A DNA stretch of 5,944 nucleotides from an uncultured Eubacteriales bacterium (GTDB taxonomy: Bacteria > Bacillota > Clostridia > Christensenellales > Borkfalkiaceae), in NCBI GenBank assembly GCA_900556195.1, contig USOJ01000086.1:1-5944 (forward strand), given 5' to 3'. Below are positions 1 through 5,944 of the stretch, in pieces. Every line of letters starts with the position of its first letter. Position 1 is the stretch's first letter. The notes under the pieces were generated by a model. That model did not search any database. It was not told where the DNA came from and saw only the letters and a program-made list of their open reading frames with translations. The translations under genes and the position numbers were made by a program.

Positions 1-73
1 GATAAAAATATCCCGCCCCTCGATACAATGGAGAAATAATTGAAACAAGAAAAAACCTGTGTGAGCAATTTTA

Positions 74-99
74 ACTTCTTCGGGTTACCCCTTTGAAGT
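74..99 (-). other. Weak hairpin downstream of phoR
   Basis: On the minus strand ACTTC (99-95) and GAAGT (78-74) form a 5 bp stem. Inside, a 3x3 internal loop (AAA opposite GAA) leads to GGG pairing with CCC, closed by a GTAA loop, which has the GNRA pattern. A run of six T on the minus strand lies at 55-50, about 18 bases beyond the stem. That is too far for a classical intrinsic terminator, so transcription may end elsewhere or be processed here. The rest of 1-184 holds another inverted repeat, ATACCG (114-119) with CGGTAT (129-134), and no gene that I can support. Confidence 0.3.
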
Positions 100-184
100 G
101 ATTTCATTCTACTATACCGTTATGATTGCGGTATGATACCTGCTTGTAATTATCGTGAAAGATTTTTTCGTCGCAAAATCGCGT

Positions 185-1849
185 TTAACGCCTGTAAAAA
201 GTAACGGTTATTTTAGTTCCGCTGCCGTAAACCGAAGCAAGATTTATATCCGCCCCGTACAGCGCGCAGATATGTTTTACTATCGCGAGTCCGAGCCCCG
301 TTCCGCCGCTCTCGCGGGAGCGGGATTTGTTCACGCGGTAAAATCTTTCGAATATACGCGCCTGATGTTTTTCTTCTATGCCTACGCCGTTGTCTTCGAC
401 GGTAAGAACGGTTTTTTCATCGGTTTCGGCGACGTTCACCTTGACGTAGCCGCCGTCGTTACCGTAGCGGATAGAGTTTTCGACGAGGTTTTTAACGAGT
501 TCGACCGCGTGTTCTTTTTCGGCGTTTATACGCCCTTTGCCCGAAACGGTTACCGAAATATTTTTGTTTTCGGCAAGACCCGCAAGGCTGCTTCTGACTT
601 CTTCGGCGACTTCGACGAGATTTATATCTTCGGCTTTCACTTCCCTTTGGGTTTCAAGCCGCGAAAGATCGAGCATATCCGAAATGAGCGTCAATATACG
701 GCTAAGTTCCTTATCCGTTTTTTTAGTAAACTCTTTTATCTCTTCGTCGTTCGTCTTCAACGCTATCAGATCGTTAAAGCCCTTGACCGCGGTAAGCGGA
801 GTTTTGAGTTCGTGCGAGGCGTTCGCGAAAAATTCGCTTCGCATCTTTTCGCCCTTTCTCACCGCCGTTATGTCGGAAGCGACCAGAACGACGTAGCCGT
901 TATCGAGCAAGTTGAGCGCGACCATATATGTTTTGCCGTCTTCTTCGAATTCGACCGAGCCGCTTTCTCTCGTCTTTACGCAATTTTCTATCGCCGCAAG
1001 CACTTTTTCGTCGGCGGTTAAAACCGAATAGGTCTTGCCTATCGCGCCCGCCCCGCTGAAAATTCCGTCGGCGACTTTGTTGGTAACTTCGACGTTTCCG
1101 TTTTCGTCGATTACCACTATACCGTCCGAAACGTTATTCAATATATAATCGAGCCGTTCCTTTTCGGCGGTAGCCTCTTTAACGCTGTCGTTGAGTTTTT
1201 GCGCAACGCCGTCTATTTCGGCGGTTATTCCATCGATCTCCGCGTCGCCCGTAGGTTTGCTTGCGGCTCTCGTTTCGCCGTTGCCGACCGCCGCAAGATT
1301 ATTCTTGACGTCTTTAAGCGGTTTTATAACCGCGTCGGCAACTAAAATACTCGTAACGTAGGATATGAACAACGCGCTTACGAGCACCCATACGCACGTG
1401 GGAACGATTTTCCAGACGTACCCTTTTACGCTCTCGACGGGGATAGACACCCTGACGATAACGAAAGTTTCGCCCGTCTGAACTTTTTCGGCGTAGTAAA
1501 CCATATCTCTGCCCGTAGACGCGCTTTTTCTGGTAACGGTTTCGGGTTTACCCGCCATAGCCGTCATTATCTCTTTTCTGTCGCCGTGCTCCGTTCCGAC
1601 TATCTTTTCGTCTTCGCTGTCGGCTAAAACGATACCGTTTTCATTCACTACCGTAACGCGAGTGTCTTTCGGAACGTTTTCGGTGATATGGCCGTTATAG
1701 TTCGCGACGTAAACTTTCGTGAGCGCGACTATGTTTTTTTCGGCTTCCGCCTTATAAGATTTTTCGCTCACCGAAATCCCCGTGAAGAACATCACGAGAA
1801 GAGCGAGCGTTATTATTACTATATTGAAAATTATAAGTTTCTTTTTCAT
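185..1849 (-). CDS. phoR: Phosphate sensor histidine kinase, PhoR type
   Basis: This 554-residue membrane kinase should phosphorylate and dephosphorylate the adjacent PhoB. Order of parts: membrane helix at about 4-26; extracytoplasmic sensor at about 27-145 with a PAS-like VVNENGIVLADSE stretch (67-79); second helix at about 146-170; HAMP linker at about 171-225; cytoplasmic PAS with LNNVSDGIVVIDENG (237-251); dimerisation domain with phosphoacceptor His346 in SHELKTP; then the ATPase domain with N-box Asn454/Asn458, G1 DNGVG at 486-490, F-box RIFERFYRV at 498-506 and G2 GGTGLGL at 515-521. A longer in-frame start at 1969 exists, but it would overlap phoB by 124 bp and place about 40 polar residues before the first helix. 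ATG 1849 overlaps the phoB stop by 4 bp (ATGA), with AGGG 11 bases upstream, and is preferred. The extracytoplasmic domain resembles Gram-positive PhoR; its ligand cannot be read from sequence. Confidence 0.92.
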   Translation of the reverse strand: MKKKLIIFNIVIITLALLVMFFTGISVSEKSYKAEAEKNIVALTKVYVANYNGHITENVPKDTRVTVVNENGIVLADSEDEKIVGTEHGDRKEIMTAMAGKPETVTRKSASTGRDMVYYAEKVQTGETFVIVRVSIPVESVKGYVWKIVPTCVWVLVSALFISYVTSILVADAVIKPLKDVKNNLAAVGNGETRAASKPTGDAEIDGITAEIDGVAQKLNDSVKEATAEKERLDYILNNVSDGIVVIDENGNVEVTNKVADGIFSGAGAIGKTYSVLTADEKVLAAIENCVKTRESGSVEFEEDGKTYMVALNLLDNGYVVLVASDITAVRKGEKMRSEFFANASHELKTPLTAVKGFNDLIALKTNDEEIKEFTKKTDKELSRILTLISDMLDLSRLETQREVKAEDINLVEVAEEVRSSLAGLAENKNISVTVSGKGRINAEKEHAVELVKNLVENSIRYGNDGGYVKVNVAETDEKTVLTVEDNGVGIEEKHQARIFERFYRVNKSRSRESGGTGLGLAIVKHICALYGADINLASVYGSGTKITVTFYRR

Positions 1850-2517
1850 TTTAACGTATACCCTACTCCCCTTACGGTGGCAATCTCCGCCGAGGAGTTC
1901 TCCAAAATTTTGCGAAGATCGCCGATATGAATATCGAGCGTTCGCGTTTCGCCGTAATTCGTTCCCCATACTTTATCTAAAAGTTGGTCGCGCGGAAGCA
2001 CTTTTTCGGCCTTTTTGCAAAGCAGTTTCAAAAGTTCGTACTGCTTTAAGGTAAGAGCCTTTTCTTCGCCGCACACCGTTACCGACCTTTTTACGTCGTC
2101 GACGACTATATCTTTATACGCCACTATCGATCTTTCTTTTACGCTCGTGCGAAGTTTGGCGTTTATACGGGCAATCAGTTCGAGTACGCCGAACGGCTTG
2201 GCAATATAATCGTCAGCGCCGAGGTCAAGCCCCTTTACCTTGTCGATTTCGGTCGTTTTAGCCGAAACCATAATAACGGGCAAAGTAGCCGTAGTCGCAT
2301 TATCGCGTAGTTTTTTAAGTATCTGATAGCCGTCCGTGCCGTCGAGCATTATGTCGAGAAGCAGCAAATCGGGCAATCTCTTTTCGAGAGCCGTCGCGAG
2401 CGAGTCGTACCCGTCGAACGTTTCGACGTCGAAACCGGCGCCCTGCAACGCGTAAGAATATACTTCGCGGATATTTTCCTCGTCGTCGACACAATAAATA
2501 AGTTTCTTTTCGTCCAT
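1846..2517 (-). CDS. phoB: Phosphate response regulator, PhoB/PhoP type (OmpR family)
   Basis: This 223-residue transcription factor would be phosphorylated by the neighbouring PhoR and then bind Pho-box promoters. The receiver domain (about 4-122) has the acidic pair Asp11/Asp12, phosphoacceptor Asp55 in LLLLDIML, the switch Ser85 and the conserved Lys107 in IAKPF. The C-terminal winged-helix domain (about 130-223) shows the OmpR/PhoB pattern: LTLKQYELLKLL near 156-166, RTLDIHIGDLRKIL at 192-205 around the recognition helix, and the wing VRGVGYTL at 215-222. ATG 2517 is preceded by AGGAG with six-base spacing, which settles the start. The stop overlaps the phoR start as ATGA. Position directly after phoU and before phoR supports the phosphate assignment; by sequence alone OmpR-family regulators are hard to tell apart. 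Whether to call it phoB or phoP is a naming choice. Confidence 0.9.
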   Translation of the reverse strand: MDEKKLIYCVDDEENIREVYSYALQGAGFDVETFDGYDSLATALEKRLPDLLLLDIMLDGTDGYQILKKLRDNATTATLPVIMVSAKTTEIDKVKGLDLGADDYIAKPFGVLELIARINAKLRTSVKERSIVAYKDIVVDDVKRSVTVCGEEKALTLKQYELLKLLCKKAEKVLPRDQLLDKVWGTNYGETRTLDIHIGDLRKILENSSAEIATVRGVGYTLK

Positions 2518-2523
2518 ACGTTT

Positions 2524-2528
2524 CTCCT
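2524..2528 (-). promoter_or_regulatory. Ribosome binding site of phoB
   Basis: AGGAG on the minus strand lies six bases before ATG 2517. It is the clearest Shine-Dalgarno in the window and decides the phoB start. It also shows that the host uses anti-Shine-Dalgarno pairing, which makes the lack of such a site before pstCA noticeable. Confidence 0.85.
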
Positions 2529-2539
2529 GTTTTTATTCG

Positions 2540-3187
2540 TTATCGTCGTACGCCAGTAGACGCATATTCAACCCATTCGCCTATGTTCACCGCGTGGTCG
2601 CCGATACGCTCCAGATACTTGGCTATCATCATAAAGAGTATAGCCTGATCGGCGTTTTTCGGGTTCTGCATTATAAGGTCTACGAGATCGCGTTTTACCG
2701 TTTCGAACAGTTCGTCTACGCGGTCGTCGCGCTTGTCAAGACCTTTTGCGAGTTCGAGATCGCGGTTGATATAACTCGAAACGCCGTCTTTTACCATACC
2801 CGAAACTATTTTAGCCATCATCTCGATGTGTTCGGGTTCTTTTATGAACGCTTCGCCCTTGAATTGAAGAGAAATTTCGGATATGTCCGCCGCCTGATCG
2901 GCTATTCTCTCCAGATCCGTTATCATTTTCAGCGCGGCGGAAACGTCGCGGAAGTCGCCCGCAACGGGGTGCTCCATAAGCAGAATTTTAAGGCAATCCT
3001 GCTCGATTTCCCTTTCGGCGTGATCGACGTTTTTATCGTTTTCCATAACCTCGCGCGCGAGATCGTCGTTACGCGTTTTAAGCGCGGTTATCGACTTTTC
3101 TATGGCTATTTCCGCCATGTGGCACATATCGATAAGTTTTACGAAAACTTCGTTAAGTTCTTTTTCGTATTTTGCCCTTATGCTCAT
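2540..3187 (-). CDS. phoU: Phosphate signalling regulator PhoU
   Basis: PhoU is a cytoplasmic all-helical protein that, in studied bacteria, restrains Pst transport and holds the PhoR kinase in its inhibitory state when phosphate is plentiful. The 215-residue length is normal. The two pseudo-repeats of the family are visible: each carries the metal-binding ExxxD-type signature, first DLERIADQAADI at 91-102 and then YLERIGDHAVNIGE at 191-204. The N-terminal MSIRAKYEKELNEV also fits the family start. An in-frame TAG three codons before ATG 3187 rules out a longer canonical start. A strong GGAGG sits at 3201-3205, but its 13-base spacing to the start is rather long. The gene lies 44 bp after pstB and 22 bp before phoB, so it sits exactly between the transporter and the two-component system it is expected to connect. 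Confidence 0.96.
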   Translation of the reverse strand: MSIRAKYEKELNEVFVKLIDMCHMAEIAIEKSITALKTRNDDLAREVMENDKNVDHAEREIEQDCLKILLMEHPVAGDFRDVSAALKMITDLERIADQAADISEISLQFKGEAFIKEPEHIEMMAKIVSGMVKDGVSSYINRDLELAKGLDKRDDRVDELFETVKRDLVDLIMQNPKNADQAILFMMIAKYLERIGDHAVNIGEWVEYASTGVRR

Positions 3188-3200
3188 TATAACCTATTTG

Positions 3201-3205
3201 CCTCC
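3201..3205 (-). promoter_or_regulatory. Ribosome binding site of phoU
   Basis: GGAGG on the minus strand, within AAAGGGAGG, lies 13 bases before ATG 3187. The motif is strong but the spacing is longer than the usual 5-9 bases. An in-frame TAG between the motif and the ATG excludes a start closer to it in this frame, so ATG 3187 stands. Confidence 0.7.
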
Positions 3206-3231
3206 CTTTTTCAAGCGTATGTATGAAATTT

Positions 3232-4008
3232 TTAACCGAATCTGCCGGTAATATAATTTTCCGTGCGTTTATCTTCGGGCGAAGAAAATATTTTTTCGGT
3301 ATCGCCGTATTCGACGAGTTCACCGAGCAGGAAAAACGCCGTCTTATCGGCTATACGCGTGGCCTGTTGCATATTGTGCGTTACGATTACTATAGTCGTG
3401 TTTTCTTTGAGTTCTTCGATAAGTTCTTCTATTTTGCCCGTCGATATGGGGTCGAGCGCGGAAGTCGGTTCGTCCATAAGGAGTATGTCGGGATTGGTCG
3501 CGAGAGCCCTCGCTATGCAAAGTCTTTGCTGCTGGCCGCCCGAAAGACCTAACGCAGATTTGCCGAGCCTGTCTTTGAGTTCTTCCCACATGCTCGCGCC
3601 TTTAAGCGATTTTTCCACTATTTCGTCCAACTGTGATTTTTTCTTTATACCGAAAGTCCTCGGACCGTAGGCGACGTTGTCGTACACGCTCATCGGAAAC
3701 GGGTTGGGTTTCTGAAAGACCATGCCTACCTTTCTGCGAAGTTCGTTTACGTCTATCTTATCGTATATATTCGTTTCGCCTATTAAAAATTCGCCCTCTA
3801 TTCTGCATCCCTCTACGAGGTCGTTCATTCGGTTGAAGCATTTCAGAAAAGTGGACTTGCCGCAACCCGAAGGACCTATAAACGCCGTAACCTGTTTTTC
3901 GGGTATCTCTATGCTTACGTCCTTTATCGCCTGAAAATCGCCGTACCACAGATTTGCGTTTTTAACGGATACGTTTTTCCCGAATTCGTCTTTTCTCTTA
4001 TTTTCCAT
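3232..4008 (-). CDS. pstB: Phosphate ABC transporter ATP-binding protein PstB
   Basis: This cytoplasmic ATPase powers phosphate import through the PstC-PstA channel and would act as a homodimer. All nucleotide-binding motifs are present in its 258 residues: Walker A GPSGCGKST at 45-53, Q-loop glutamine 99 in the VFQKPNPFPMS stretch typical of PstB, signature LSGGQ at 155-159, Walker B ILLMDE at 175-180 with catalytic Glu180, D-loop SALD at 183-186 and switch His211. The NPFPMS stretch and the length match PstB rather than other importer ATPases. The start at 4008 gives a normal N-terminus and has AAAGG eight bases upstream, lying inside the end of pstCA. The 11 bp overlap suggests coupled translation and matched subunit amounts. 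A 44 bp gap separates it from phoU. Nothing appears broken. Confidence 0.97.
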   Translation of the reverse strand: MENKRKDEFGKNVSVKNANLWYGDFQAIKDVSIEIPEKQVTAFIGPSGCGKSTFLKCFNRMNDLVEGCRIEGEFLIGETNIYDKIDVNELRRKVGMVFQKPNPFPMSVYDNVAYGPRTFGIKKKSQLDEIVEKSLKGASMWEELKDRLGKSALGLSGGQQQRLCIARALATNPDILLMDEPTSALDPISTGKIEELIEELKENTTIVIVTHNMQQATRIADKTAFFLLGELVEYGDTEKIFSSPEDKRTENYITGRFG

Positions 4009-5776
4009 TTTTGCTACCTTTTAATTTTTTATCGAGTTTTTGGGTTATTAAGTTTGCCAGCAGGTTAAGCGCGAGTACGATTACGAGCAGCACGAACGCC
4101 GTAGCGTAGGCTTCGTTAAGATATTGCCCTTCGCCCGCGAGAGTATACAGCGCGACCGCCAAAGTCGTGCCGTCGCTCATTACGCCTTTCGGCATAGTCG
4201 TAAGACAGTTGCCCATCGTGTAGACGAACGGAGCGGATTCTGATACGACCCTGCCCATAGCGAGTATTATCGCCGAAGCGATGCCGGGGAGCGCGCCGGG
4301 CAAAACGACTTTGAAAATCGTTCTTACCTTGCCCGCGCCGAGCGCAAGACTGCCCTCTCGCAAAGCGTCCGATACCGATTTAAGGCTTTCTTCGGTGGAT
4401 CTGACGACCGTCGGCAAAAGCATTATGGCAATCGTAAGACTGCCAGCCAATATCGACTGTCTGCCGTTAAACCAGGCAACGAAAGTAACCATGCCGAACA
4501 GCGCGTACACGATAGACGGAACGCCCGCTAATATGTCTATCGCCGAACGGATTATTCTCACTACTTTGCTTCCTTTTTTGGAGTATTCGTTCAGGAAAAT
4601 CGCCGTAAACACGCCTATCGGAACGGCTATCACGAGGCTTATCCCTACCGTCATAAGAGTAGTTACGATTGCTGGGAAAATCGAAATGTTTCTTACCGAA
4701 TATTTGCCGAACAGAAGTTGCGTAGTTAAATGCGGAATACCGTTCACGCAGACGAAAAGGATTATCGATATAAGCCCTATCGACGCGATAACCGCCGAAA
4801 CGTAAGCGACTATCTTTCCGATTTTTTCTATTTTTATCGCGTGGAAAAATTTTGCAAGCGGCTCTATAGAGCGTTTTTTATGTGTTTTATCCTTTTTGCC
4901 GCCGCTCGTTGCAAGCCCGGTCAAAAGGTTTATTATAAGGATAAACAACAGCAGAACCACGCCCGTAGAGATAAGCGCGCCGAGTTGCAGATCGCCCGCG
5001 TAACCCATTTCCATTACGATATTGGCGGTTAAAACTCTGAAACTCTGAAACAACCCTTTGGGGTATTCGACGACGTTGCCCGCAACCATTATAACCGCCA
5101 TGGTTTCGCCGACCGCTCTGCCGATGCCTAAAATTATAGAAGCGACTATGCCCGACTTCGCCGCGGGGACGACCGCTCTGAAAACGGCTTGTTCGTGCGT
5201 CGCGCCGAGCGCCCTTGCGCCCTCGTAATAACTGTCGGGTACGGCATCTATACTCGTTTTGGAAAGCGATACGACGGTAGGCAATATCATAAGCCCGAGA
5301 ACGAGCGACACGGCAAGAAGTCCGCTGCCGCTGCCCGTTTCCGAAAACACTCCGAGTTTGGGGAGCAATACCACCATTCCGAAAAAGCCGAAGATGACCG
5401 ACGGAATACCTGCAAGCAGGTTTATTACCGTTACGAACGCGCCTTTGAGTTTTTTGGGGCAGAATTCGGAGATAAACACCGCCGTGAAAAAGCCGAGCAC
5501 GCCGCCGACTATCACCGAACCGAGCGTTGCGACTATCGTTCCGATAATCATCTTGAACACGCCGTATTTGCCCTTTATTTCGCCCGTAAAGCCGTCGTCT
5601 ACGTTGGGTTTCCACTCTTTGCCGAAGATGAACTTAAAGAAGCCTATCCTTCGAAAGGTCGGCACGCTTTTAATTATCAGGAAGGCAAATATCGCGATAA
5701 CCGCGACTATACACAGAGCCGCGGTGAATGCGAATAATATTTTGAACGATTTTTCTTTTACTTTATTTGAATTCAT
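3998..5776 (-). CDS. pstCA: Fused PstC-PstA phosphate ABC transporter permease
   Basis: This 592-residue membrane protein should form the whole translocation channel of the high-affinity phosphate importer. Residues 1-290 resemble PstC: a first membrane helix near 14-36, further helices near 75-105, 116-138, 152-172, 205-230 and 266-290, a GIPSVIFG motif at 123-130, and an EAA-type ATPase-contact loop with EGARALGA at 185-192. Residues 320-592 resemble PstA: GVPSIVYALFG at 418-428, EGSLALGAG at 474-482 in the second EAA loop, and about six helices. A basic linker (about 291-320) joins them. The usual separate proteins are each roughly 280-310 residues, so the length equals both. No ATG lies between residues 257 and 375 and the frame is uninterrupted, so a separate pstA start is unlikely. 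A TAG four codons upstream fixes ATG 5776 as the first ATG. No clear Shine-Dalgarno precedes it. The stop overlaps pstB by 11 bp. The family call is firm; behaviour as one polypeptide is inferred. Confidence 0.93.
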   Translation of the reverse strand: MNSNKVKEKSFKILFAFTAALCIVAVIAIFAFLIIKSVPTFRRIGFFKFIFGKEWKPNVDDGFTGEIKGKYGVFKMIIGTIVATLGSVIVGGVLGFFTAVFISEFCPKKLKGAFVTVINLLAGIPSVIFGFFGMVVLLPKLGVFSETGSGSGLLAVSLVLGLMILPTVVSLSKTSIDAVPDSYYEGARALGATHEQAVFRAVVPAAKSGIVASIILGIGRAVGETMAVIMVAGNVVEYPKGLFQSFRVLTANIVMEMGYAGDLQLGALISTGVVLLLFILIINLLTGLATSGGKKDKTHKKRSIEPLAKFFHAIKIEKIGKIVAYVSAVIASIGLISIILFVCVNGIPHLTTQLLFGKYSVRNISIFPAIVTTLMTVGISLVIAVPIGVFTAIFLNEYSKKGSKVVRIIRSAIDILAGVPSIVYALFGMVTFVAWFNGRQSILAGSLTIAIMLLPTVVRSTEESLKSVSDALREGSLALGAGKVRTIFKVVLPGALPGIASAIILAMGRVVSESAPFVYTMGNCLTTMPKGVMSDGTTLAVALYTLAGEGQYLNEAYATAFVLLVIVLALNLLANLITQKLDKKLKGSKNGK

Positions 5777-5789
5777 AAGTTTTTTCTAC

Positions 5790-5837
5790 GTCATCGCGAT
5801 AAAATCGTATCAATGACCTGTTTTTTAATTGTCATTG
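5790..5837 (-). other. Leader segment of pstCA with two competing hairpins
   Basis: Just upstream of the pstCA start, the segment 5811-5817 (CAATGAC on the plus strand) can pair with two partners. Its ATGAC part matches GTCAT at 5790-5794, with an inner stem CGAT 5797-5800 and ATCG 5804-5807. The full 7 bp matches GTCATTG at 5831-5837. The two pairings exclude each other. The inner hairpin ends 13 bases before the start codon. The arrangement may be a by-product of a partial extra copy of the neighbouring repeat, since GTCATCGCGA at 5790-5799 differs by one base from GTCATTGCGA at 5831-5840. A regulatory role is only a possibility. Confidence 0.35.
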
Positions 5838-5890
5838 CGAGGGAGCATAGCGACCGTGGCAATCCCGAAGATTGGAGTGCGAGCGACAAT
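5828..5890. repeat. Imperfect palindromic intergenic repeat (GTCATTGCGAG type)
   Basis: The element is bounded by a 6 bp perfect inverted repeat, ATTGTC at 5828-5833 and GACAAT at 5885-5890. It folds around an inner hairpin CAATC (5860-5864) and GATTG (5870-5874) with loop CCGAA. The left arm, starting GTCATTGCGAG and ending GTGGCAATC, resembles a short repeat seen between genes in many unrelated bacterial genomes; I recognise this from memory and did not search for it. The right arm is shorter than the left, suggesting a deletion or degeneration. It carries no gene and looks like a MITE-like or REP-like mobile or formerly mobile element inserted upstream of pstCA. Confidence 0.6.
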
Positions 5891-5912
5891 ACAGCCACTT
5901 CACCCTTTATTG

Positions 5913-5940
5913 CGGGGTAAATGTCCCCGATGAAACGGGG
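5913..5940. repeat. Triple complementary segment CGGGG / CCCCG / CGGGG
   Basis: Three 5 bp blocks follow one another: CGGGG at 5913-5917, CCCCG at 5925-5929 and CGGGG at 5936-5940. The middle block can form a perfect hairpin with either neighbour, with loops of 7 and 6 bases. On the minus strand four T precede rather than follow the stem, at the window edge, so it does not read as an intrinsic terminator in the direction of pstCA. It may be part of the same repeat-rich intergenic block as the palindrome beside it. Confidence 0.4.
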
Positions 5941-5944
5941 AAAA

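Noticed and set aside
161..180. Inverted repeat GATTTT/AAAATC just beyond and into the end of phoR, as a terminator
   Set aside because: The stem is AT-rich with an 8-base loop and no following T-run on the minus strand. It overlaps or abuts the gene end.
155..1021. Plus-strand open frame of 288 codons opposite phoR
   Set aside because: It runs antisense through the conserved kinase domains. Its translation is rich in Phe, Tyr and Arg without recognisable motifs, and it has no ribosome binding site. It is a by-product of phoR codon use.
1850..1969. Upstream extension of PhoR to the ATG at 1969
   Set aside because: It would overlap phoB by 124 bp and add about 40 polar, Arg-rich residues before the first membrane helix. 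ATG 1849, with the ATGA overlap, fits much better.
2594..3226. Plus-strand open frame of 210 codons opposite phoU
   Set aside because: It mirrors phoU, whose signature motifs are clear, and has an aromatic- and Arg-rich composition typical of an antisense shadow.
4887..5615. Minus-strand open frame of 242 codons inside pstCA in another frame
   Set aside because: It is a highly Arg-rich out-of-frame reading of the permease with no membrane helices or motifs.
5777..5880. Pho box upstream of pstCA
   Set aside because: TGTCAT-like words occur, but the GTCAT copies are 41 bases apart rather than at the 11-base period of known Pho boxes, and they are explained by the repeat. No TTAACA-type tandem was seen either.
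5791..5943. Minus-strand frame open from the right edge for 50 codons, possibly the tail of an upstream gene
   Set aside because: It passes through the palindromic repeat and the CGGGG blocks and shows no family resemblance. Open frames of this size often arise in such repeats. The possibility of a gene end here cannot be fully excluded without more sequence.

Overview
The window holds one minus-strand gene cluster for phosphate uptake and phosphate sensing. Read in transcription order from the right edge, it runs: a fused PstC-PstA permease, the ATPase PstB, the regulator PhoU, a PhoB/PhoP-type response regulator and a PhoR-type sensor kinase. All five genes look intact. Overlaps and gaps are short (11 bp overlap, 44 bp gap, 22 bp gap, 4 bp overlap), so they probably form one operon. 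No gene on the plus strand is supported.

The organism is most likely an uncultured Bacillota (Clostridia-like) bacterium. The reasons are the phoU-phoB-phoR order directly behind the pst genes, purine-rich ribosome binding sites before phoU and phoB, and a PhoR with an extracytoplasmic sensor domain like Gram-positive PhoR proteins. This is an inference from gene style; no rRNA or other phylogenetic marker is present.

Region by region: 5777-5944 is non-coding and holds an imperfect palindromic repeat of a widespread intergenic type (GTCATTGCGAG start), plus several short inverted repeats that can pair in alternative ways in the pstCA leader. 3998-5776 is pstCA, 3232-4008 pstB, 2540-3187 phoU, 1846-2517 phoB and 185-1849 phoR. 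1-184 is non-coding, with one weak hairpin and no convincing terminator.

Together the genes make a complete chain except for the binding protein: the Pst permease and ATPase import phosphate, PhoU is expected to link transporter state to the kinase, and PhoR-PhoB controls transcription, probably of this cluster too. The phosphate-binding protein PstS is absent from the window and would be expected beyond the right edge or elsewhere. The most unusual feature is the fusion of PstC and PstA into one 592-residue protein. The rest is an ordinary Pho regulon locus, and I did not see evidence of an undescribed system.
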